64,000 bases of DNA from Polyangiaceae bacterium (GTDB lineage Bacteria > Myxococcota_A > Polyangia > Polyangiales > Polyangiaceae). The notes under the pieces are model-generated. The model searched no databases, was not told the origin of the DNA, and saw only the letters and a program-made list of their open reading frames with translations. Positions 42,250 to 50,213 of this stretch are shown one piece after another (position 1 is the stretch's first letter; every line of letters starts with the position of its first letter). Made by a program: the position numbers and the translations under genes. The stretch is from positions 1 to 64,000 of the forward strand of contig JAICUB010000001.1 of the NCBI GenBank assembly GCA_025936045.1, written 5' to 3'.

Positions 42250-44739
42250 GTGGTGTTGAAAACTTGGCGTGAGGGCGTCTGGGCGGTCGTGTTTGTGTCC
42301 TTCTCGTTCGCCCTAGGTTGCGGCGACGAGAGACACTTCACCCCGCACGACGGTGCAGGCGCAGGCGGCTCGTCCGCCAACGCCGGCAATAGCGGAAAAG
42401 GCGGGAGCGCGGGTCATGGGGGCTCGAGCGCGGGCCACGCGGGCAACGCCAGCGGCGGAAGCTCGGGGTCGAGCCCCGATTCGGGCGGGACCGGAGCAAC
42501 GGGCGGAGACGTCTCGAGCGGAGTCGGCGGCAGCAATCGCGGTGGTACGGGCGGCAGCGTCGCGACGGGCGGCACCGGCGCGATCGACGCGACGGGCGGC
42601 GCCGGTGAGGCCGGCTCGGGCGCGCAAAGCGGTGACGCGGGTAGTGGCGGTGCAGGCGGGGCGCCCCCCGGCCCCGTCTGCGGCAACGGCACGATCGACG
42701 GCGACGACGCCTGTGACGACGGCAACACCAAGGCCGGCGACGGTTGCGGCGCGACCTGCCAGGTCGAAGCGGGCTGGAGCTGCGACGCGCAGGGTTGCAC
42801 CGCAATCTGCGGCGACGGCTTGGTCGTCGGACACGAAGCGCTCGCGGGCGGCTGCGACGACAAGAACACCGTCGCGAACGACGGCTGCACGAATTGCGCC
42901 GTGGATACCTCGTACGTGTGTGCGGGCGCTCCGTCCGTCTGCGCGAAGACTTGCGGCGACGGCATGGTCGAGGGCAGCGAGCAGTGCGACGACGGCAACG
43001 CCATGCAGAACGACGGCTGCTTCGCCTGCGCCGTGGAGACGGGCTACACGTGCGACACGAAGATGCCGACGACCTGCGCCGACATCGACGAGTGCACGAA
43101 GGGAACGGACGATTGCGACGCGAACGCGGCGTGCGCGAACACCGTCGGCTCGTTCACGTGCACGTGCAATAACGGCTACAAAGGCAGCGGCAAGACGTGC
43201 GCCGACAAGGACGAGTGCGGTTCCGACGGCGGCAACAACTGCGGGGCGAACACGAACTGCACGAACACGGCGGGCTCCTTCACCTGCGCGTGCAAGACCG
43301 GTTACAAGGGCACCCCGACGTCGGGCTGCACCGACAAGGACGAGTGCGGTTCCGACGGCGGCAACAACTGCGGGGCGAACACGAACTGCACGAACACGGC
43401 GGGCTCCTTCACCTGCGCGTGCAAGACCGGCTACAAGGGCGACCCCGTGGCGGGCTGCACCGACAAGGACGAATGCGGGTCGGACGGCGGTAACAACTGC
43501 AGTACGAACGCGGATTGCGCGAACACGACGGGGTCCTTCACCTGCACGTGCAAGAAGGGCTACATGGGCAACGGCACGACGTGCAGCGCCTGCGGCTGCG
43601 GTGCTTACTCGTGCAGCTCGACGGCCTGCAAGACGAGCTGCTCGGCCGATACCGACTGCGCCACGAATTATTTCTGCTCGGGCAGCACCTGCAAGATCGG
43701 GGCGGTTCAGATCAGCGTTTCAGACACGCATGCGTGCATCACGATGGCCGACGGGACGGTGCGCTGCTGGGGGCAGAACTCCGACCGTGAGCTCGGAACG
43801 AGCTCAGCGAGCAACTCGACCACTCCGGCGCAGGTCCAAAGCGTCTCGACCGCCAAGGTCGTAGGAGCCGGTCAGGGGCAATCGGTCGCTCTGCTCGCCA
43901 ACGGCAGCGTCGTCTACTGGGGCAGGCGGATGACCGACTACGACTACAGCGCTTCGACCCCTGTCTACACGACGAGCACGACGCCAACCGCAATCGCCGG
44001 GCTCTCGACCTCCACGGACATCGTGATCTCCGACAGCGATTACGGGGCGACTTGCACGCTCGTGAACGACGGCTCGATCCGTTGCTGGGGGACGACGATT
44101 GCGTACAACAGCAGCAGCTCGCAGTTCTTGGCGGTACCCACCGACATCGGCATCGGCGGCGTCACCGCGCTTTCGACGGGAATGAGCTTCCAGTGCTTCG
44201 CGATGTCGGCCGGAAACGTCAAGTGCTGGGGCTTCGGCACCGAGAACGAGCTCGGAAATTCGGGGAGCTCCTATACCCCTGCCACCGTGGACGTAGGCGG
44301 AACGGTCTCGAAGATCCACGGCGGTGCCTATTTCACGTGCGCCCTGCTCACGACCGGCACCGTCAAATGCTGGGGCTCGAATCAGTATCACCAGGTAAAG
44401 GGCACCAATGATTTCGCAGTCGGAACGCCCACGGCGATCTCCCCCCTCTCGAACGTGAAGGACTTTGCGTGCGGGTCGGAGAGCTCCTGCGCAGTCGACA
44501 CGAGTGGCGGGGTCAAGTGCTGGGGCGACGACGCGGCCGGCGAGCTCGGCGATAACAACCCGAACCCCGGCTCGGCGTCACCCGTCAGCGTGCAAGGCCT
44601 CGCGGGTCCGGCAAGCGCGGTCGGGGTAGGCAACCAGAGCGCCTGCGCCGTGCTCAAGAACGGTTCGGTGCAGTGCTGGGGTCGCTCGATCGGCGATCTA
44701 TCGTCCTCGAACGCGCTCACGCCCGTGACCGTCTGGTAG
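42250..44739 (+). CDS. Lipoprotein with DUF4215-type, EGF-like and RCC1 propeller domains (829 aa), copy A
   Basis: The GTG start (42250) opens a signal with lipobox FALGC. A Gly/Ser linker runs to about 135. Cys-rich DUF4215-type repeats follow (CDDGNTKAGDGCGATCQVEAGW and relatives), then EGF-like modules (DECGSDGGNNC-ANT-C-NT-GSFTC-C--GY), three of them with a 43-residue period. A seven-bladed RCC1-type propeller completes the protein. Each blade ends in a CWG-like motif (GTVRCWG, GSIRCWG, GNVKCWG, GTVKCWG, GGVKCWG, GSVQCWG); blade 2 has VVYWG and lacks the Cys pair. A role in surface adhesion or recognition is inferred. Confidence 0.88.
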   Translation: MVLKTWREGVWAVVFVSFSFALGCGDERHFTPHDGAGAGGSSANAGNSGKGGSAGHGGSSAGHAGNASGGSSGSSPDSGGTGATGGDVSSGVGGSNRGGTGGSVATGGTGAIDATGGAGEAGSGAQSGDAGSGGAGGAPPGPVCGNGTIDGDDACDDGNTKAGDGCGATCQVEAGWSCDAQGCTAICGDGLVVGHEALAGGCDDKNTVANDGCTNCAVDTSYVCAGAPSVCAKTCGDGMVEGSEQCDDGNAMQNDGCFACAVETGYTCDTKMPTTCADIDECTKGTDDCDANAACANTVGSFTCTCNNGYKGSGKTCADKDECGSDGGNNCGANTNCTNTAGSFTCACKTGYKGTPTSGCTDKDECGSDGGNNCGANTNCTNTAGSFTCACKTGYKGDPVAGCTDKDECGSDGGNNCSTNADCANTTGSFTCTCKKGYMGNGTTCSACGCGAYSCSSTACKTSCSADTDCATNYFCSGSTCKIGAVQISVSDTHACITMADGTVRCWGQNSDRELGTSSASNSTTPAQVQSVSTAKVVGAGQGQSVALLANGSVVYWGRRMTDYDYSASTPVYTTSTTPTAIAGLSTSTDIVISDSDYGATCTLVNDGSIRCWGTTIAYNSSSSQFLAVPTDIGIGGVTALSTGMSFQCFAMSAGNVKCWGFGTENELGNSGSSYTPATVDVGGTVSKIHGGAYFTCALLTTGTVKCWGSNQYHQVKGTNDFAVGTPTAISPLSNVKDFACGSESSCAVDTSGGVKCWGDDAAGELGDNNPNPGSASPVSVQGLAGPASAVGVGNQSACAVLKNGSVQCWGRSIGDLSSSNALTPVTVW
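43204..43590 (+). repeat. Three 129-bp EGF-like units in tandem
   Basis: Units begin at 43204, 43333 and 43462, each with GACAAGGACGA(G/A)TGCGG. Units 1 and 2 are almost identical over their first 100 bases. Unit 3 is closer to the single unit of the paralogue at 45421. Each encodes one 43-residue EGF-like module. Confidence 0.85.
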
Positions 44740-44754
44740 TCTTCGCCGGCAACG

Positions 44755-44820
44755 GCGAAGGACGCGTGCCTAGCGCGCCTCCTGCGCGAACCGACGCTCC
44801 ATTTCTTCGTGCTGGCGGAG
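44755..44820 (+). pseudogene. 5' fragment of the PPIase gene left by the tandem duplication
   Basis: Translation from 44755 gives AKDACLARLLREPTLHFFVLA, matching the start of the intact protein at 46730 (MKNARLVRLLREPTLHFFVLA). The start codon is GCG instead of GTG and similarity stops near 44820. The position, 15 bp after the stop of copy A, matches the 15-bp gap between the intact PPIase gene and copy B. Confidence 0.85.
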
Positions 44821-44854
44821 CCTGACGCTGCTGGTGCCAGTCACGGAGCTTTGC

Positions 44855-46795
44855 GTTCCGCTTGCCTCGACGCGGGGTCGCGTGTAAGCCGCGCGAGTGG
44901 CGTTGAAAATTTGGCGTGAGGGCGTCTGCGCGGTCGTGTTTGTGTCCTTCTCGTTCGCCGTAGGTTGTGGCGACGAGAGACACTTCACCCCGCACGACGG
45001 CGCAGGCGCGGGCGGCTCGTCCGCCAACGCCGGTACCAGCGGCAAAGGGGGGAATGCAGGCCACGCGGGCACCGGTGACGTGAGCGGAGGCCGTGGTGGA
45101 AGCTCGGGGGCAACCACGGAGTCCGGAGGTACGAAGGGGGTCGGCGGCAGCGGCGCAACGGACGCCGGGGGCAGCGCGGGTGAGAGCGGCTCGGGCGCGC
45201 AAAGCGGCGAAGCAGGCGATGGCGGCGCACCTGCGGACCCCGCCTGCGGCAACGGCACGCTCGACGGTGACGATGTCTGCGACGACGGCAACACCAAGGC
45301 GGGCGACGGTTGCAGCGCGACCTGTCAGGTCGAAGCGGGTTGGGACTGCGACGCGCAGGTGCGGGGCTCCTCCAGCTGCACCTGTAGCGACGGTTACAAG
45401 AGCGACGGCAAGACATGCATCGACAAGGACGAGTGCGGCTCGGACGGCGGTAACAACTGTAGTACGAACGCGGATTGCGCGAACACGACGGGGTCCTTCA
45501 CCTGCACGTGCAAGAAGGGCTACATGGGCAACGGCACGACGTGCAGCGCCTGCGGCTGTGGTGCTTACTCGTGCAGCTCGACGGCCTGCAAGACGAGCTG
45601 CTCGGCCGATACCGACTGCGCCACGAATTATTTCTGCTCGGGCAGCACCTGCAAGATCGGGGCGGTTCAGATCAGCATTTCGAGTACGCACGCCTGCATC
45701 ACGCTCGCCGACGGGACGGTGCGCTGCTGGGGGCAGAACTCGAACCGCCAACTCGGAACGAGCTCTTCGGGCGACGCGACGACGCCCCAGCTGGTTCAGA
45801 GCCTCTCGACTGCGAAGCTGGTCAGTGCGGGTGCTGGACAAACGGCCGCCTTGCTCGCCAACGGGAGCGTCGTTTTTTGGGGCAATCGCGCGACGGGCTA
45901 CGACTACACCGCGAACATGACCGTTTTCCCGAGTAGCCCGAGCGTGACCCCGACGGCCATCACCCCGCTTCCGACGTGCGTCGATCTCGTCGTGTCCGAC
46001 AATGACTACGGCGCCAGTTGTGCCCTCGTCAACGACGGTTCGCTCAGGTGCTGGGGCGAGACGACAACGGACAACGGCCAGACCAACTTCTGGCTCGAGC
46101 CAACCAACGTCAATATCAGCGGTGTCACGGGCATATCGAGCGGGCAGAGCTTCCAGTGTGTCGCGCTCGCCGCAGGCGGCGCGAGGTGCTGGGGCTACGG
46201 TACCGAAGGCGAGCTCGGCGCGTCGGCGAACTTTGCCGCGGCTCCCGGGGTGACGACGGGTGTGTCCGGCAACATCTCGAAGATCAGATCGGGCGGTTAC
46301 TTCACCTGCGTGTTGCTCACGAGCGGCACGGTGGAATGCTGGGGCGACGGCAGCAACCATGTGCTCGGCCAGAATACGATCGACGGGTTAGGCACCACGA
46401 ACCCTCAGGTCGTCAACGATCTCTCGTCGGTGAAGGACTTGTCGGCCGGACATGCCAACGTCTGCGCGCTCGACACGAGCGGCGGGATCAAGTGCTGGGG
46501 CGACGACAACTACGGCCAGCTCGGAGACGGCAACCAGAACGAGGGCTCCGGCGAGCCGGTGAGCGTGAAAGGGCTCGCCGGTCCGGCGAGCTCGGTCGCC
46601 GTGGGCTTCTACAGCGCGTGCGCGGTGCTGCAAAATGGCTCCGTGCAATGCTGGGGCGTCCCCGTCGGCAATCAATCGGGCACGCCGAGTCTCACGCCGG
46701 CGACCGTCTGGTAGTCTTCGCCCGCAAGAGTGAAGAACGCCCGACTAGTGCGCCTGCTGCGCGAGCCCACGCTCCATTTTTTCGTGCTTGCGGCC
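44855..46795 (+). repeat. Tandem duplication, copy B
   Basis: This is the second copy of the unit described for 42208-44820. Here the unit runs on into the intact PPIase gene. The 34 bp at 44821-44854 between the copies match neither flank. Confidence 0.85.
44897..46714 (+). CDS. Lipoprotein with EGF-like and RCC1 propeller domains (605 aa), copy B
   Basis: This is the paralogue of the gene at 42250. The signal peptide and lipobox (FAVGC) are nearly identical, the Gly-rich linker is shorter, and there is one DUF4215-type module and fewer EGF modules. RCC1 blades again end in GTVRCWG, GSLRCWG, GARCWG, GTVECWG, GIKCWG and GSVQCWG. The start is GTG at 44897, in the same context as copy A. The propellers have diverged far more than the EGF/linker block, which is close to identical at DNA level and suggests gene conversion. 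It is followed after 15 bp by the PPIase gene. Confidence 0.88.
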   Translation: MALKIWREGVCAVVFVSFSFAVGCGDERHFTPHDGAGAGGSSANAGTSGKGGNAGHAGTGDVSGGRGGSSGATTESGGTKGVGGSGATDAGGSAGESGSGAQSGEAGDGGAPADPACGNGTLDGDDVCDDGNTKAGDGCSATCQVEAGWDCDAQVRGSSSCTCSDGYKSDGKTCIDKDECGSDGGNNCSTNADCANTTGSFTCTCKKGYMGNGTTCSACGCGAYSCSSTACKTSCSADTDCATNYFCSGSTCKIGAVQISISSTHACITLADGTVRCWGQNSNRQLGTSSSGDATTPQLVQSLSTAKLVSAGAGQTAALLANGSVVFWGNRATGYDYTANMTVFPSSPSVTPTAITPLPTCVDLVVSDNDYGASCALVNDGSLRCWGETTTDNGQTNFWLEPTNVNISGVTGISSGQSFQCVALAAGGARCWGYGTEGELGASANFAAAPGVTTGVSGNISKIRSGGYFTCVLLTSGTVECWGDGSNHVLGQNTIDGLGTTNPQVVNDLSSVKDLSAGHANVCALDTSGGIKCWGDDNYGQLGDGNQNEGSGEPVSVKGLAGPASSVAVGFYSACAVLQNGSVQCWGVPVGNQSGTPSLTPATVW

Positions 46796-47533
46796 GCGCT
46801 GCTCGCGGCGCAACGGTGCGTGGCGGGCGACGGACGCACGATCGTCATCACTCCCGCGCTCGAGGCCGACCTCGTACGACGCTATCAAGATCAGATGGGC
46901 AGCGCCCCGACGAGCGCGCAGGCGAGCGCGTACATCGCGAGCTGGAAGACGAACGAGGCGCTCTATAGGGAGGCGCTGCGCGAAGGGCTCGATCGCGACG
47001 ACCCGACCGTGCGCAGCGTCCTCATCAGCAAGATGCGTGAGCGTGCGCTCCTGCAGACACGTGTTCCGGAGCCGACGGAGGCCGAGCTCGAGCAGTATCT
47101 CGCGCGCCATCGCGACCAGTTCGAGACGCCGCTCAGCTACGAGCACGAGTACGTCGTGTTCCCCAAAGGGGAGCCCGGCGCCGCGGCGAATCGCGCGAAA
47201 GTCGAGGGCCAGCTGCGCGCCGGCGCGACCCCCGCGTCGCTCGGCCTGCGCAGCACCGCGGCCAACGTGGACCGCGAGCGCATCGAGCAAACGTTCGGGC
47301 CCGAAGCCGCGGACAAGATCGTGCATCTGCCGCTCGGCCAGTGGCAAGAGCTCGAGACGAGCGATCGGCTCGTCCTCGTCAAGCTGACGGGAGTTTCCGG
47401 TGGCTTGCCGCCGCCGGAAGCCCTGCATGCGCGGCTCGTCGCGGCCTACAAGGGAGAGAAGCAGCAGCAGGCCGTCGAAAAGGCAACGCGAGCGATCGCC
47501 GCACGTTATCGCTTCGAGGAAAAGTCGCCGTGA
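46730..47533 (+). CDS. Membrane-anchored parvulin-type peptidyl-prolyl isomerase-like protein
   Basis: The 267-residue protein has one N-terminal membrane segment (about 14-32). A helical SurA-like chaperone part follows (EADLVRRYQDQMGSAPTSAQASAYIASW, EALYREALREGLDRDDPTVRSVLISKMRERAL), then a C-terminal PPIC-like region (LSYEHEYVVFPKG, IVHLPLGQWQELETSDRLVLVKLTGV). The isomerase part is short and may be inactive. The start is GTG at 46730. Its stop overlaps the HupE-like gene (GTGA). Such PPIase-HupE pairs recur in bacteria, suggesting that it helps fold or insert its partner or a metal-related protein. Confidence 0.72.
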   Translation: MKNARLVRLLREPTLHFFVLAAALLAAQRCVAGDGRTIVITPALEADLVRRYQDQMGSAPTSAQASAYIASWKTNEALYREALREGLDRDDPTVRSVLISKMRERALLQTRVPEPTEAELEQYLARHRDQFETPLSYEHEYVVFPKGEPGAAANRAKVEGQLRAGATPASLGLRSTAANVDRERIEQTFGPEAADKIVHLPLGQWQELETSDRLVLVKLTGVSGGLPPPEALHARLVAAYKGEKQQQAVEKATRAIAARYRFEEKSP

Positions 47534-48516
47534 CGCGGGAGTGCGGCCGCCGCTTTCGGAGCGTCCTGTTCGTGCTCGGCGTGGTGCTCGGCAGCGTACT
47601 CGCGGCTCCGCTCGCCACAGCGCACTCCTTCGACACGTCGACGTTGAAGCTTACCGAGGTCAGCGCCGGAAGGTTTGCCGTTCAGTGGCAGACGACGGCC
47701 AAGACGCTCCAAGGGCTGCGTGAGCCGGCGCGCTATCCCGCGGCGTGCCGGAGGCGTGACAGCGACCTCGATTGCGGCTCCGCCGGACTCGTCGGAGCCA
47801 TCGAGTTCCCTTGGCTCCGCGGCGGGCAGTCACGCGTCACGGTGCTCATCGACTGGCTCGACGGCTCGCGTTTGCTGCGGGTCGTCGACGGCAGCTCGCC
47901 GAGCCTCACCGTTTACGGGATCCCCAAAGCGGCGGGACTCCGCTTCTTGGAGCCGGTGGCGCGCGACTACACCCGTCTCGGCATCGAGCACATCCTGACC
48001 GGCTTCGATCATTTGATGTTCGTGCTGGCGATCACCATCCTCGTGCGCGATCGGAAAGCACTGCTGCTTGCCGTCACGGCGTTCACGCTCGCGCACAGCT
48101 TGACGCTCGCCGCGACGGTGCTCGGCTTGCTCAGGTTGCCGTCAGCGGCCGTCGAGACGACGATCGCGCTGTCGATCGTCCTCGCTTGCGCGGAGTGCTT
48201 GCGCCCGCCGGATTCCCTCGCGCATCGGGCGCCCTGGCTCGTGACCTTCGCGTTCGGGCTGCTGCACGGCATGGGCTTCGCTTCGGCCTTGCTCGAGACC
48301 GGGCTACCGGCGGAACACGTGCCCTCGGCGCTCTTGTTCTTCAACGTCGGGGTCGAGCTCGGGCAACTCACGGCCATCGCGGTCTTTCTCGCCGTGGGCT
48401 GGGTCGTGACGCGCATGCAGAGACGGCCCGCGTGGCTGACGCGAGCCTTCGTCTACGCCATGGGCGTGACCGCGGCCTATTGGTCCCTCGACCGCGGTCT
48501 CGCGATGTTCGGCTAA
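47530..48516 (+). CDS. hupE: HupE/UreJ-family membrane protein
   Basis: The 328-residue protein has a signal-like first helix, an exported N-terminal domain (HSFDTSTLKLTEVSAGRFAVQWQTT) and about six C-terminal helices. These carry the family motifs GIEHILTGFDHLMFVLAI, AHSLTLAATVLGL, FGLLHGMGFASALLE and FFNVGVELGQL. The conserved His residues resemble a metal permease. HupE proteins are linked to nickel or cobalt uptake for hydrogenase or urease, but no such enzyme is encoded in this window, so the metal and target are unknown. The GTG start at 47530 overlaps the PPIase stop. Confidence 0.88.
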   Translation: MTRECGRRFRSVLFVLGVVLGSVLAAPLATAHSFDTSTLKLTEVSAGRFAVQWQTTAKTLQGLREPARYPAACRRRDSDLDCGSAGLVGAIEFPWLRGGQSRVTVLIDWLDGSRLLRVVDGSSPSLTVYGIPKAAGLRFLEPVARDYTRLGIEHILTGFDHLMFVLAITILVRDRKALLLAVTAFTLAHSLTLAATVLGLLRLPSAAVETTIALSIVLACAECLRPPDSLAHRAPWLVTFAFGLLHGMGFASALLETGLPAEHVPSALLFFNVGVELGQLTAIAVFLAVGWVVTRMQRRPAWLTRAFVYAMGVTAAYWSLDRGLAMFG

Positions 48517-48520
48517 CGGT

Positions 48521-49957
48521 TTACTGAATCGTCACTTCGCCAGCGTCCAGGCCGATCTCGTAGTAGCCATGATCGTTCCAGGGAATGGTCTGCCCTTTTT
48601 GGGTGACCGTGCCGCCTGTCGTGGTGATGCGGACGCACATGTTCTTCGGGAATTTAGCCGGCAGGGTCCACATGGCGCTCGTCGTCGACGCGGCCGGGAT
48701 GAGCTTTTGTGCCTGCCAATAAGCGCCGACATTGCTGATGCCTTCGACCCAATAGCCCTTGCTCACTGCCGTTGAGATGGTCGCGGTGACATGCCCGATC
48801 GATACCGGCTGGTACGTATTCGGTTGGTCGCCGAGATCGAAGCCGTGAATCACGAAGATGCGCCACTGGCCGTCGGTGAGCGCCTTGTTCATGGTGTCCG
48901 ACGCCTCGTCCGTAGCAGGCAAGTATGCGGGCAGCGCGAACGGGCTCGTCTTGTCGCTCGAGCCCGCACCCACGGTCGCGACCGGGTTGCCGCACGGGCC
49001 GCGGTTCTGGAACATCACGCTCGGGGCGACGGACGCCCACGAGGCGTCACAGTTCGGTGCGGCCATGCTGTTCGCGTTCACGCCGAAGTTGGTCATGATG
49101 AACGTCTCGTTTTGCGAGAGATCGCTCTGCGAGCCGCCCGACTGATGGCTGTACGTGTGGTTGGCCATCTCCATGCCGTCGGCCATGGTCGCCTTGTACT
49201 TCGCGATCGTCGATGAATTGCCGTTCAGCCAGTTGCCGACGACGAACCAGGTGAAGTGGCCGCCCGTCGCCTTGAGCTGGCTGTAGTCGTCCATCTGTGA
49301 GGGCCGGTTGTCGTCGAACGTGAACGACGCTGCGCCCTTGAAGCCGGCCCAGTCGAGCACCTTCATGCCGCCCGCCGCGCCCGAGGGCCTCGCAACGCCG
49401 GTCGTGCTCGGCGCGAGCGTGAGGTTATCGCACTTGACCGCCGTGCCGCCGCCCGAACCGCCGGAGCCGCCCGAGCTCGTCATGCCGCCCATCGCGCTGC
49501 CGCCGGTGCCAGGAGCGCCGCCCGCGTGCATGCCGCCGTTCGGCGCGCCGCCCGTCCCGGGATTGCCGGTGCCTGCGCTGCCGCCCGCGCCCGGCGTCGT
49601 TCCGCCCGTCGCACCCGTGCCGCTGCCACTCGTGCCACCGGTGGTGCCGGCTCCGCTGCCGCCCGAGCCGCCCGTAGCGTGGCCCGCGCTGCCGCCGGTT
49701 GCCGGCGACGAGCCGCCGGTGCCACCCGCGGCGCTCGTGCCGCCTGTCGCGCTCGAGCCGCCGGTACCGCCCGTCGTACCCGTGGTTCCACCCATGCCGC
49801 TGCCGCCGCTGCCGGGCTGGGAGCCGCCGGTGCCCGTCTTTCCGCTCGCGCCGGTGCCGCCTGTGCCGCTCGTCCCGCCGGTGTCGTCCGAAGACGCGGA
49901 CGAGCACGCGACCGAAAACAAGAGCGCAGTAACCGAGATCAGGTGCTTCGAGTACAA
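48521..49957 (-). CDS. Secreted polysaccharide-deacetylase-like (CE4/NodB) lipoprotein
   Basis: The 478-residue protein has lipobox FSVAC (C18) and a very long Gly/Ser/Thr linker (about 24-172). A NodB-like domain shows ASFTFDDNRPS (metal-site D215/D216) and the zinc pair NHTYSH (H267, H271). RIFVIHGFDLG fits the C-terminal histidine region. The final 100 residues (ISNVGAYWQAQKLIP, MCVRITTTGGTV) form an extra beta domain. It may deacetylate chitin, xylan or another glycan. The start is TTG at 49957 with GGAGG 4 bp upstream, a strong ribosome site that decides the start. It converges on hupE with a 4-bp gap. Confidence 0.82.
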   Translation of the reverse strand: MYSKHLISVTALLFSVACSSASSDDTGGTSGTGGTGASGKTGTGGSQPGSGGSGMGGTTGTTGGTGGSSATGGTSAAGGTGGSSPATGGSAGHATGGSGGSGAGTTGGTSGSGTGATGGTTPGAGGSAGTGNPGTGGAPNGGMHAGGAPGTGGSAMGGMTSSGGSGGSGGGTAVKCDNLTLAPSTTGVARPSGAAGGMKVLDWAGFKGAASFTFDDNRPSQMDDYSQLKATGGHFTWFVVGNWLNGNSSTIAKYKATMADGMEMANHTYSHQSGGSQSDLSQNETFIMTNFGVNANSMAAPNCDASWASVAPSVMFQNRGPCGNPVATVGAGSSDKTSPFALPAYLPATDEASDTMNKALTDGQWRIFVIHGFDLGDQPNTYQPVSIGHVTATISTAVSKGYWVEGISNVGAYWQAQKLIPAASTTSAMWTLPAKFPKNMCVRITTTGGTVTQKGQTIPWNDHGYYEIGLDAGEVTIQ

Positions 49958-50213
49958 GGGACCTCCGAGCGCGTCACCGAGAGGGTGAGATGGCTCACGC
50001 AGAAGCTACTCGCGATTGCGCCGCAAGGACTTGCGCAACACGCTCTCATTTCTGGCTCGGACCGCCGCCCCTTTACGCCGGGGACCTCGCGCAGCGCGGC
50101 CGCCTCGAGCGCAGGCGCCGCTCATATCTACCGAGGTCGCAAGTTTTCACGCACCCATGATCGCCCCACACCTCGACCGGATCGCCGGGCGCGCCGCTGC
50201 AATTAATTAGCGG

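Larger units (their letters stand above)
42208..44820 (+). repeat. Tandem duplication, copy A (upstream region + EGF/RCC1 gene + 5' fragment of PPIase gene)
   Basis: Copy A and copy B (44855-46795) share the upstream sequence from GTTCCGCTTGCCT on, the whole EGF/RCC1 gene and about 65 bp of the start of the PPIase gene. Copy A is 2613 bp and copy B 1941 bp. The 672-bp difference equals the 224 extra residues of the first gene. Identity is highest at 43460-43700 versus 45420-45680, where only a few bases differ. Confidence 0.85.

Noticed and set aside
47530..48516. Hydrogenase or urease accessory locus around hupE
   Set aside because: No hydrogenase, urease or maturation gene is present within the window.
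49400..49900. Repetitive GC-rich DNA that could look like a tandem array or CRISPR
   Set aside because: It is the coding sequence of a Gly/Ser/Thr linker; there are no regular spacers. The same holds for 37850-38200, 39660-40060 and 50990-51380.
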